NCBI GenBank assembly: GCA_030268105.1 | Contig: BSDZ01000010.1 | Location: 472,001-536,000, forward strand | From: Volvox africanus | Taxonomy: Eukaryota; Chlorophyta; Chlorophyceae; Chlamydomonadales; Volvocaceae | Direction of reading: 5' to 3' | Length of the DNA stretch: 64,000 nt | Shown here: one piece after another, positions 34,066 through 43,612 of the stretch | Position numbering within the stretch: the first letter of the stretch is position 1 | Layout: the number at the start of each line of letters is the position of its first letter | The notes under the pieces: model-generated | Database searches by the model: none | What the model was told of the DNA's origin: nothing | The model's input: the letters and a program-made list of their open reading frames with translations, nothing else | Made by a program: the position numbers and the translations under genes

Positions 34066-34930
34066 TGGTAAACTCAAGCCTACTTCGGCATGGATGGTGA
34101 TTGAACCGGTGTACAACATAGTGACCTACATGTGTCGGCAGATGCCTTGAGCCATCATAGCCCACCACCGTAAACATCTTTTCCGGCAGCACATCTCGCA
34201 TATCCTCCAGCTCCATCACATCATAGGTGGTATGCCACTCTGATGCCGAGTCCAGATGCCTTGCGTCCAACTGTGACTCACTTCCAACAGCATACCCCAT
34301 TTTGATGGGCTCCCTGCGCTGAAGGTTGTCCCCGCCACGTCCATAATTTCCTTGCTGTTGACCCGCCAGATGCTTCTTGCATACCCCGACGAAATGTCCT
34401 GGCTTACCGCAGTAGTAGCAGGTGGTGTTGGACTTACTCTTCTGCTTACTTATCTGACCTTGGCCTGTTGAGCTGGCGTTGCCACCACTTTGATGCGTGA
34501 TGAATGCCAATGACTCCCTTTTGTCGTCGTCCGGCAACACATAAGCCATGAGTCCAGCTCCCCTTTCTGCATAGTGAGAACTGTCATGACCACGTCATAT
34601 TTGTTGGGGAGCCCTTTAATGATGATAGTTGAGAGCTCTGCATCTGTGACGACGTGTCCCACATCCAGCAAATGTGACTGCAGCTGTCAAGCTCGGCTGA
34701 TGTAGACCGGCAGTTCTCCTCCATTGGCCATTTTGAAGTCGCTTAGCTCCTGTCGAAGTTTGACTCTTGTTGCAGATTGACGCGAATGTAGCCGGCACCA
34801 AAGCACCAGGCGGCCTTCGCATTTGCCACCTGAACAAGGGTTTGGAGGTGATGGTTCTTGACATTCTTGGCCATCACACTCTTGACCTTATCGGAGATGA
34901 TGACATCCGCCTCTGCAATTGGTGCATGAA
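34066..34930 (-). pseudogene. copia element 2 gag-protease, broken
   Basis: Gag pieces include LLDVGHVVTDAELS and GLPNKYDVVMTVL (34690-34600), the knuckle CYYCGKPGHFVGVC (about 34425-34380, canonical CX2CX4HX4C), then a protease relic LDSASEWHTTYDV (about 34255), where the usual DSGA reads DSAS. Two or more frameshifts separate the pieces. Confidence 0.8.
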
Positions 34931-34952
34931 GCAGGGTGCGACAGATCAGACA

Positions 34953-35163
34953 TTAGGAAGCCTGACGTTGTTACGGGAAAGTATTCGTTGCATAGTGTCC
35001 GATAGTTGTAAGATGACTTCATTGTTCGCTCCAAAGTTGGCACAAATACTCACTTATAGCACTACAGATTGGACGAGCGTGGGTCGATAGCGTACTGCCA
35101 AGTACAGCTACAACAACACGATTGTTGCTCGAACGGATCGCTATACATCCCAACTGATAACAA
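34953..35163 (-). repeat. 5' LTR of copia element 2
   Basis: ACATTAGGAAGCCTGACG to CAACTGATAACA. Closest to the solo LTR at 29649-29880. Confidence 0.8.
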
Positions 35164-35589
35164 GGCGTGTTGCTGTTTGCTTGCCTGGTGCTTGCTGCAC
35201 ACACAGACACACACACATAAATGTAGTATATAGGGTTGATCTATACATATTATATCTATATGTCTATAGATTGTTGTGAAACTCGCGTTGCAACAGCTGA
35301 GGTCCAGTTCAGCACAAGCTGGACAAGCGAGCTGCCACTATGCCTCAAGCCACTAGGACACACCAAAGTCCAGGTGAGCAATAGATGTTACAAACAGCTA
35401 AAGAAGCAGGTCAGCTTCGGGGAATAAATAGCGACTTGGTGAAGGGGTCGTACATAAGACCCTTCACATTTGAAATTCAGACGCAGTACGGTTCTGGCAA
35501 TGCGTTCATGCAATGAACACATGAAGAAGTCTGACCGAATATCACAACATAGATATATATGATAGACATATAGATATGTGTGTTCTTGC
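35164..35589. other. no gene recognised
   Basis: AT-rich putative intron sequence of gene B. Confidence 0.4.
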
Positions 35590-35826
35590 TTATAGGTAGA
35601 GGTAGCTCTCTTGCCCCCTCTGTCTAGGAGCTCGTGAGGTTTGCTAAGGCTTTGTTCTTTTGAGTAGCCAGGCTTGAGGCTCATGAGTCCTGCGTGCCCC
35701 TAGCTGGCTCGAGTGAGGCGAGGAGTGCACGGCAGGATGAACTGACTAAGCCATGTGTTCCCCCCTGCGCTGTGCTTCGGCCTGGTCAGGGCCCCCGGAG
35801 CTTGTCCTCTCAGGGCAAGTCGCATA
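35590..35826 (+). repeat. SINE-like dispersed repeat (copy b)
   Basis: Aligns with copy c at 36600-36887 by landmarks (AGCCAGGC-TGAG; GGC-GAGTGAG; CCCCTGCGCTGTG; GGTCAGGGCCCCCGGAGCTT) with many substitutions. Ends in CATATAAATAAACAAAG. Confidence 0.7.
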
Positions 35827-36321
35827 TAAATAAACAAAGAAACAAAGAAGATAGACAATATATGGAGAGAGGGAGGGAAGGCGTGCATGTATGTTTACGT
35901 ACTACTTGCTGATGGACCAGTACGCAGCTGCTGCGAGTGGAAATATGATTGCTGCTTGTAATGTCTTGCTTGTCTCCATCCATGTCATCCAGCTGCCAAG
36001 TATGCATGACTCATACCTCCATCTAACAACAATAAATGCATAATTATATATTATGTTATGCATGGTGGCACTCTGGAAACCAAATTACTACGTAAACTAT
36101 TAGTACGTACCCAGTCCTTTCAGGGCAAGTAGTCGCCCACATAAAGTACTGCGATAACACCTAAAGTGTGCATGTACCCAGTAGGTATATAGACGGTCAT
36201 CTACACTCGCTCCTGTCTGGTAACTAGCTGCTGATAATAAACAACATATAATGTGTGCTACCTGCCTCTCGCTCGGTTATAATAATAACATGCAATAATC
36301 TCCATGCATCCCGCCCGGCAG

Positions 36322-36518
36322 GGAGTTGGTCCGAGGATGTGCCCATGGTTTCAGGGGATGATTATTTGAATTCACCTGGTAACACTTACCAACTCACGCT
36401 GCTTGGCTATAGCACCGACCTGAGCATTGTAAACATGGCAACGAATGCAGTTGTGTGGGCCATTAGCGGGCTCGTCAGCTATCCGGCCGGCTGTTATATT
36501 TCCAAAGCGATGTTGCAG
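36322..36518 (+). CDS. secreted lectin-like gene B, internal exon (B-lectin N-terminal half)
   Basis: 197 nt between the acceptor CCCGCCCGGCAG and the donor TTGCAG|GTATAC; entry phase 1, exit phase 0. It encodes SWSEDVPMVSGDDYLNSPG, then YQLTLLGYSTDLSIVNMATN and AVVWAISG, ending KAMLQ. The pattern YQL-x-L...DLSIVN...VVW fits the first strands of a bulb-lectin domain. Its partner half is seen in gene A at 21931-22125. The expected last exon of gene B should follow the intron segment at 37318-37539, but a gypsy element inserted there and the palindrome breakpoint removed what lay beyond. An identical-architecture copy lies at 63593-63789. Confidence 0.65.
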
Positions 36519-36525
36519 GTATACA

Positions 36526-36529
<4 letters not shown>

Positions 36530-36590
<61 letters not shown>
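36530..36590. repeat. (AT)n(GT)n microsatellite
   Basis: Directly after the exon donor; the mirror copy is at 63520-63585. Confidence 0.95.
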
Positions 36591-36591
<1 letters not shown>

Positions 36592-36599
36592 CAGGCTCT

Positions 36600-36887
36600 T
36601 GCCAGGTCAGTTTCGGGTTAGAGAGGGTTCCCCGTCCTTTGAGCAGCTAGGTGTCCCCCGTTTTCTGTTGGGCCCTTCTGTGGCTTCTTGGTGACCCTGA
36701 GTGCTCTGTTAGTGGCCAGGCGAGAGCCTCTGAGGTTTTGCTGGCCTGAGTGAGAGGGAGAGCACGTGGCAGGACAGACAGACAAAGCCACGTGCTCCTC
36801 CCCTGCGCTGTGGCTCGGTCCGGTCAGGACCCCCGGTGCTTGTCTTTGGAGGGCGAGTCGCCCACAGTGTAACACCCATAATATACA
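36600..36887 (+). repeat. SINE-like dispersed repeat (copy c)
   Basis: The most complete copy: from the end of the (GT)n run through GGCCAGGCGAGAGCCTCTGA and GGTCAGGACCCCCGGTGCTT to GTGTAACACCCATAA, then an ATACATAT tail. No tRNA-like A/B boxes were confidently recognised. Confidence 0.7.
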
Positions 36888-37219
36888 TATATACATATAT
36901 ACATATATACATATATACATATATACATATATACATATATACATATATACATATATACATATATTATATTATATTATATTATATTATATTATATTATATT
37001 ATATTATATTATATTATATTATATTATATTATATTATATTATATTATATTATATTATATTATATTATATTATATTATATTATATTATATTATATTATATT
37101 ATATTATATTATATTATATTATATTATATTATATTATATTATATTATATTATATTATATTATATTATATTATATTATATTATATTATATTATATTATATT
37201 ATATTATATTATATTATAT
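36888..37219. repeat. ATACATAT array followed by (ATATT)n array
   Basis: An 8-bp ATACATAT array (36888-36960) then an ATATT pentamer array of about 52 units (to 37219). The right arm has a shorter 8-bp array and a longer pentamer array, so the arms have slipped independently. Confidence 0.95.
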
Positions 37220-37312
37220 AGTTATTATATATTATAATATATATGTATTCTATATATATATTCAATTTGCAATATATATATATAAGAATAAGAATAAGAA
37301 TAAGAATTTCAG

Positions 37313-37539
37313 AATAATTTCAGAGGCATTCTCACTCATGCATCACGCACTTCAACAGATACTGTGACGCACGTATGGCTAATTACAAACACCGATCTGG
37401 ACATAAAATTGAAAAATCAACATGATAAGAATAAGAATACTTAAGAATGTAAAATATCGAAGTGATGATAACAACTTATTCCAACTCAAATCTAACCCTG
37501 TCTAGCTATCTGATGGATTGCTGGCTGGCTGATGTAACA
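37313..37539 (-). repeat. intron segment shared with gene A
   Basis: Reverse complement of sequence related to 23002-23235. The outer gypsy element is inserted exactly after ATGTAACA, whose equivalent (TGTTA) is present uninterrupted at 23002-23006. Confidence 0.7.
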
Positions 37540-38191
37540 TGTTGTGCTACGGTTCGTTTCCCGCCGATGCGTAGGTCGATGCGACCCTACAAGGCGAAGT
37601 GTTATCTTGATGAATGCATGAATGATTATTGCATATGAATGAACCTGCATGATATAGATGTATTCGCATACATTTATATATGCATTTGGCATGTTGTCAT
37701 TATCCATCGCGACATCACATCATGGCAAATCCGCCTAGCATGTATGAAAGCCCGAAGCATTGAAGTGCGCATTATGCTCGTGCTATGAAACGATAAGTAA
37801 TATTATTTGATATAATATTACTTCATTACAGCACACGTTGAGAGCGCCGCACTCGTCGCGATGCATGCCTTGCAACCGAATATCGTTATTCGGACCCTTG
37901 CATCATGCGAATGCCGGAAAGGCTTATACGTTGTTATGCTTGGACATCGCCTATACGCAGTAGGGTTGTCACACTTAGGATCGGCCTCCTAATGTGAATC
38001 GTACGACATTGCGATGCTGCGAGTATAACAGATGCGAGGACTGTAAGTTATATCTCTCTTCGTCTTGAAGTCTTCCGCTGTCTCTGTTTGCTCTCGCTTG
38101 CCTTGCTGTACTTGCAAGTGCTCACGCATCGGTGTCGAAAGTCTCCAGACGTGCAGATACTTATGAGCAAACGCGAACGAGAGGTACAACA
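37540..38191 (+). repeat. 5' LTR, 652 bp, with internal deletion
   Basis: TGTTGTGCTACGG to GGTACAACA. About 170 bp are missing at 38041 relative to the 824-bp LTR. The mirror LTR 61915-62566 has exactly the same deletion. Confidence 0.95.
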
Positions 38192-38258
38192 AATTGGTAT
38201 CGAGACAGGTTCGTTGCCTAACTGTCTCTCTTTGTCTAATCGGAAGTAGGTTCTTTCT

Positions 38259-38692
38259 ATGGCGAGTTCCAGCGACGAACCACGAGGACTGCTAGATACA
38301 TTTGCCGAAGACCTAGGCCGCGCTGTTTTGGACGCCGCCACTTCCGGTTTGTAATTGTTAAATTGCTTTTGCTTAGATTGCTGCACTTGTTGTGTAAGTG
38401 TACGCTCTGAGTCGCAGGTAATCTCAGTGCACCGGCATTATTTGCCGCGGCGACTGAGACCGGCTTTCGTCCGGACCATTTGGCGACTCTCATCGCCCAA
38501 ACTACGGAGATCAGGACTCAGCTGGGCAAGTACTTGCTGAGTTTACTGAATCTTCTCAAGAGTACTGTCGGTAGGCTCACCGAATTGTTTTGTACTCTTG
38601 CCTTTGCGATAGAAGTCGGCTTCTATTACGCAAACCTAGGGTATCGTTTCGTGCTCCATGTCCGCGGAACACGACGATACGCTGCACACTAG
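38259..38692 (+). CDS. ORF0 of left-outer copy
   Basis: Exon 1 38259-38350, putative intron 38351-38427 (GTAATTG...CTCAG), exon 2 38428-38692. 118 codons are open after splicing although the element is dead, with substitutions relative to element 1 (for example PRGLLDTFAEDL). Overlaps the gag start. Confidence 0.55.
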
Positions 38693-39893
38693 CCTAGCTA
38701 GCCAACCCGATTTTGTTGTGGCTGCTAGAGCTCCGGATAGGGGTCTTGAGGCTGTTGGCGCGCGAGCCACTCAAGATCCCCTTTTCCTTCAGACCCCTGC
38801 TCACTTAATTGTGCCGCATTCAGCAGTGAACACCAATATGGACAACACTGCTGGACCAAGGGTTCTGCCATTACCTCAAGCTCGAGGGCATGATGACATC
38901 CCTGAGGTGATGAGATTGTCAATTCCCGTTCCTAGGCTCAATATCTCGCTAACTGAAAAGACAGAAGGACATAGCATAGCCGATGCAACTCGTGCGTACG
39001 TGCGTGACGCTAAAAAGTATCTCCAGGCTGTTCATGGTGGCGATAATGATGGTATCAGGTGTCTCTTCGTTGGTAACACCCTCGAGGGCTCAGCGAAGGA
39101 CTGGTATCGTGAATGGACCACCGCCCAGGGCAACTATACTTTTGACGAGATGATTGCCGCTTTGCTCGCACGGTTCGCTACTGAGGTTCAAGCACGTGAT
39201 GTGGAGGCTCGTAAGGTTTTGGCAGCCGGTAGCTACCACATGCGTCGGGGTGAAAATGTACCCGCGTACCAGTCACGCTTCGAAGCACTTGTGACCCCCA
39301 TTGCTGATCTCACTGAAACCAAGCTTGTCTTTTGGTTTAGGTGAGGCCTGACGAAAATTTTGGCTAAATGGTGCGCTACTGACTTGGCTGGGGTGCCGAT
39401 CAAGTCGTATGATGCCTTGGTCACTTTTGCTAAGGGTACGGAGATACGACTCCTTGCCGGTGAGGAAGAAGTCAAGTCTGTCCCTCGTGCAAATGCCGTG
39501 CAAGTGCAGGATCCGCTTGGGGAAGCTGTAGCTCTCGACCAGGAACTCAGAGCGACCCGCCCCACGCCTATTGCCGCGACGCGACGTAGCAACCGGCAAC
39601 GCCAGGCGCGCGGGGGCGCTAGCTCGGGTGTCCGCGGGTCAGGAGGAGCAGGTCCGAGCTCGGACCCTGCTAAGAGCAGGAAGCGTGGTGGTGCGCCGTC
39701 GTCGGCAGCCAAATAGCGCTCTGACCCCAATGCGAAGCGGACTCACACGGATGACTCGTTTATGCCAAAATGGAATTGCAATCGTTCTGAGTTCGAACGT
39801 CAGAAAGCGGCCAATGTTTGTCTACGGTGCGCAGAGAGTCATCCTACGAAGGATTGCCCGTTACTGCCGCCGTTTGTACCTCAGCCGAAATAG
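38658..39893 (+). pseudogene. gag of left-outer copy, two stops
   Basis: Homologous over its length to the 411-residue Gag. TGA replaces CGA at 39342-39344 (private to this arm) and TAG lies at 39714-39716 (shared with the right arm). The region after it, including a knuckle-like stretch, is altered. It ends PK-UAG at 39891-39893, followed by pol in the same frame. Confidence 0.9.
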
Positions 39894-42800
39894 GGGTTTG
39901 CCCGGGTTCCTGTGGAGGGGGCACCACCCAGGATTTCTGAACTAACGCGTGGTCGGTGGTCATCCTTACGGCCAGCCGTGAAGGCATTGTTGCCTTGCGT
40001 ACTTGGACACATCGAGCGAGTCATTGCGCGACGCATCATGCTTGACGGACGCACGGGACTTCTCTGCTTCGATCCGTTGTGTAATTTGTTTACACCTCGC
40101 CGTCCCCTGTCGTCTATCGATCTGTCTAACCACGTGGTTTTGTTCATCCCCTCGTCTCTGCGTGAGATGTCGGAACAGTTGGCCGTTTACAGGAGATGTA
40201 AGCGTCAATATCCAGGCACCGCCGCATGTGTATTACTCCCCGCTTTCTGTCGGCGCAAGGCAGAGGCATCGTTGAGGGGTATGCGGTGTGTCCACCGGTT
40301 TGAGCCGGGCACCGTTTTGTTTAATGGTGTGGATCGGGAGGGTATGCTGGCTCCGTGGCCAGGCACATCCTACTCGGTTGACGTTTGGTACGAAGCTCCT
40401 GATGAGGGTGCCGTAGGTTATGGACCCGCCCTAAGTGCACTGACGTTGTCTGCTGGGCAGTCGCTCGTAGATAACCATGTCCCAGTGGTTCAGATCGGTT
40501 TGAATGGCCGTACTCTGAAGGCACTTGTTGACACCGGTGCCAGCGATGAGTTCATCTCTGTTGCAGAGGTGAATGCGCTGGGGTTTGTTGTGCTACGGTT
40601 AGTTTCCCGCCGATGCGTAGGTCGATGTGATCCTACAAGGCGAAGTGCTATTGTGATGAACACATTGCATATGAATGAATCTGCATGATATAAATGTATT
40701 CGTGTACATTTATATATGCATTTGGCATGTTGTCATTATCCATCGCGACATCGCATCATGGCAAATCCGCCTAGCATGCATGAAAGCCCGAAGCATTGAA
40801 GTGCGCATTATGCTCGTGCTACGAAACGATAAGTAATATTATCTGATATAATATTACTTCATTACAGCACACGTTGAGAGCGCCGCACTCATCGCGACAC
40901 ATGCCCTGCAACCGGATATCGTTATCCGGACCCTTGCATCATGCGAATGCCGGAAAGGCTTATACGTTGTTATGCGTAGACATCACCTATACGCAGTAGG
41001 ATTGTCACATTTAGGATCGGCCTCCTAATGTGAATCGTACGGCATTGCGATGCTGCGAGTATAACAGATGCGAGGACGGCTAAGCAAAACAAGATATTCG
41101 ATACCGGAGAACACTCGTGTGTTCTACATTTTTATTGCTATACGCTATTCTACGTAGCCCGAGCTAAGCCTAAACTTCGCTATTCACCGCCGCGTGATGA
41201 TTGCTTGCTTCCGGCGCTGACGGTGATTTCGTCCATTGCATCGTTCCGATCTGTAAGACTGTAAGTTATATCTCTCTTGGTCTTGAAGTCTTCCGCTGTC
41301 TCTGTTTGCTCTCGCTTGCCTTGCTGTACTTGCAAGTGCTCACGCATCGGTGTCGAAAGTCTCCAGACGTGCAGATACTTATGAGCAAACGCGAACGAGA
41401 GGTACAACAGGGTTGACCCCAGAGTCGTCTGATTGTCCACAGGTTACCCTTGCTGACGGGGGTAAGCATCCCATCGTGGGCAGGATTACCCTTAGCCTAT
41501 CGATAGGCCCTTTGCGTGTTGTGACCCGGCCGTACGTGCTGCAGGGCTTAGCAGAGACTGCACCGTACATAATGGGGTCGTCGACATTACGACAGTACCG
41601 CGCGCGCATCGACATGGAGACGGCAACCCTGCATATGTGCAAGGGTACTCTGTCGATAAAGGTACCTTTCCTGTCGTTCGAACATGTCGCACCAAAGGAG
41701 GGCGAAGCTGAGGCGGTGCCTATGGTTAATTTCGCTGTGACCGCGATGGCCACGCGAATCGAACCAGAGCTAGTCGGGCGTAAGGAGGCCGTCCGTTTGT
41801 TACGGAAGGGTGCCCACGGACTGCTTTTAAGGCCGCGGGTGAGCTGTTGTGTCACCACCGCGCAGATTTCTGTGGATCCTGAGGTTGAGGCCCTACTGTC
41901 CCAGTATGAGGACGTCTTTAAAGATATCCCTGGCCTACCACCTATGCGTCCTGTTGATCACACAATCCCTCTCATGCCTGGAGCGCAGCCTACGGCTCGG
42001 CCAATGTACAGGATGAGTCCATTGGAGCTGGACGAGGTAAAGCGCCAGGTGACGGATTTGCTCGCGAAGGGTATGATACGCCCCAGCACATCCCCGTATT
42101 CTGCACCGATTTTGTTTGTCGGTAAGAAGGATGGGACCTTGCGCATGTGCACTGATTACCGGGGGTTAAATGTGAGTACGGTGAAAAATCGCTACCCTTT
42201 GCCACGCGTTGACGACCTGTTGGATAAGCTGAAGGGTTTGGCTTATTTTTCCTCGATTGACTTACAACAGGGCTATAATCAGATTCGCATCGCTGCCTCT
42301 GATATCCCGAAAACCGCTTTTCGGACGCCCTTCGGTCTCTTCGAGTATACGGTTCTATCGTTTGGTTTGACCAATGCCCCTGCAATGTTTCAGGTGGTCA
42401 TGGACCGAATGTTTAGGCCGTTTATCGACAGGTTTGTTGTTTGCTACCTGGATGACATCTTGGTATATTCTAAGACGCGCGAGGAGCACTTGGAGCATCT
42501 TCGGCTCGTGCTCGACGTTATGAGGCGGGAGCAATTGTTTGCTAAACGCGCCAAATGCTTTTGGGTGCAGCCTCAGGTGGAATATTTGGGCCACATTGTG
42601 TCGGCCACCGGTGTGAAGATGGACCCGCGGAAGGTCGCCGTGGTTCGCGATTGGCCCGTGCCTCAGAACCTCACGGAGCTGCGTAAGTTCCTTGGCTTGA
42701 CCAATTATTTCCGAAAGTTCATTGAAAAATATTCCATCATTGCGGCCCCGCTTACTAACTTAACTTGCAAAGGCGTTTTTGTTTCGCTCGAGTTGTGGAC

Positions 42801-43611
42801 GTCGCAATGCCAGCGGGCATTCGAAGAGCTCAAATGAATCGTTGCCAAAGATGTCACCCTTTCATTCCCTGATTACTCGTTGCCATTTCGTGTTGAGGTA
42901 GTGTCTGATGCCTCAGTATTTGGAAGCGGCGCTGTATTGTTACAGGAAGGGCTACCGATTGCCTTCACGAGTAAGAAGTTTTCTGGTGCGGAGATTCGCT
43001 ACACCACCGGGGAACAGGAGCTTCTGGCCGTGCTGCATGCTTTAAAGGAATGGCGCTGTTACCTCGAGGGACGCCCGTTTACTTTAAAGACTGACCACAA
43101 GCCCCTAACGTTTTTGCAAAGCGTTCCGACGTTGAACCGCCGTCAGGCTAGGTGGATGGAATACCTAGCTAGGTTCGACTGCACCTGGGAGTATATTTCT
43201 GGTAAATTGAATATTGCCGATGCTCTCAGTCGACATCCGTCGCTACATACTGCAATTTTGGCAGCGCCCGTCGTGCGGCCGCGTAGCGAGGAGGTACCGA
43301 TCGCGACGGACCTCGTGGAGCGGTTGAAGGTTGCCTACAACGCAGACGCCTGGTTCTCGGAGCCGGCTAATGTAGAAAACCTTCACAAGCAGAATGGCCT
43401 TTGGCTACGGACGGAGGGTGCAGCTACGCAAATCGTCGTTCCGAACGACGACGCGCTACGCTACGACATCCTTGCGTGGTTCCACGAGGACCCGTTAGCA
43501 GGACACCCTGGTAGCAAGCGATTGATTGACTTGGTGCAACGTTCCTTTTGGTGGCCTCGTTTGGCTAACGATGCGGCGAACTTTGTCCAGACATGCAGTC
43601 TGTGCCAGGGA
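39894..43611 (+). pseudogene. pol of left-outer copy, split by solo LTR and truncated
   Basis: The N-terminal region and protease (VDTGASDEF, one Asp changed to Glu) are open to 40585, then a solo LTR interrupts. After it the protease end, RT (YLDD at about 42450) and connection are open to a private TGA at 42835-42837. RNase H and the integrase finger follow to CSLCQ at 43610. The integrase core and chromodomain are absent. Confidence 0.9.
40586..41409 (+). mobile_element. nested solo LTR inside pol
   Basis: A complete 824-bp LTR (TGTTGTGC...GGTACAACA) flanked by the 5-bp duplication GGGTT (40581-40585 and 41410-41414). The uninterrupted target is visible in the inner copy at 52203-52207. 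Same family as its host, so self-nesting, followed by LTR-LTR recombination. The mirror image is at 58697-59520. Confidence 0.97.
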
Positions 43612-43612
43612 T

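Larger units (their letters stand above)
30943..35163 (-). mobile_element. Ty1/copia element 2, degenerate, with LTRs
   Basis: Bounded by two short LTRs of about 200 bp in the same orientation, with gag-protease next to the right (5') LTR and RT-RNase H next to the left (3') LTR. The middle (integrase) is missing and its place is taken by two tandem gypsy-type LTR copies at 32897-34065. A target duplication could not be fixed. The element is inserted between exons of gene B, antisense to it. Confidence 0.85.
37540..43611 (+). mobile_element. left-outer gypsy chromovirus copy, 3' truncated
   Basis: Same family as element 1. It has a 652-bp 5' LTR (flank TAACA), PBS, ORF0, gag and pol through the integrase zinc finger (CSLCQG), where it is cut at 43611 and joined through one extra T to an inverted copy. 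A solo LTR sits inside pol. It shares a UAG in gag (about 39714) with the right-outer copy, and has private TGA codons at 39342 and 42835. Not functional. Confidence 0.95.

Noticed and set aside
36766..37237. Ile-Leu-Tyr repeat proteins of 130-150 residues (also 62869-63343)
   Set aside because: Translation of the ATATT and ATACATAT arrays; lengths differ between the palindrome arms.
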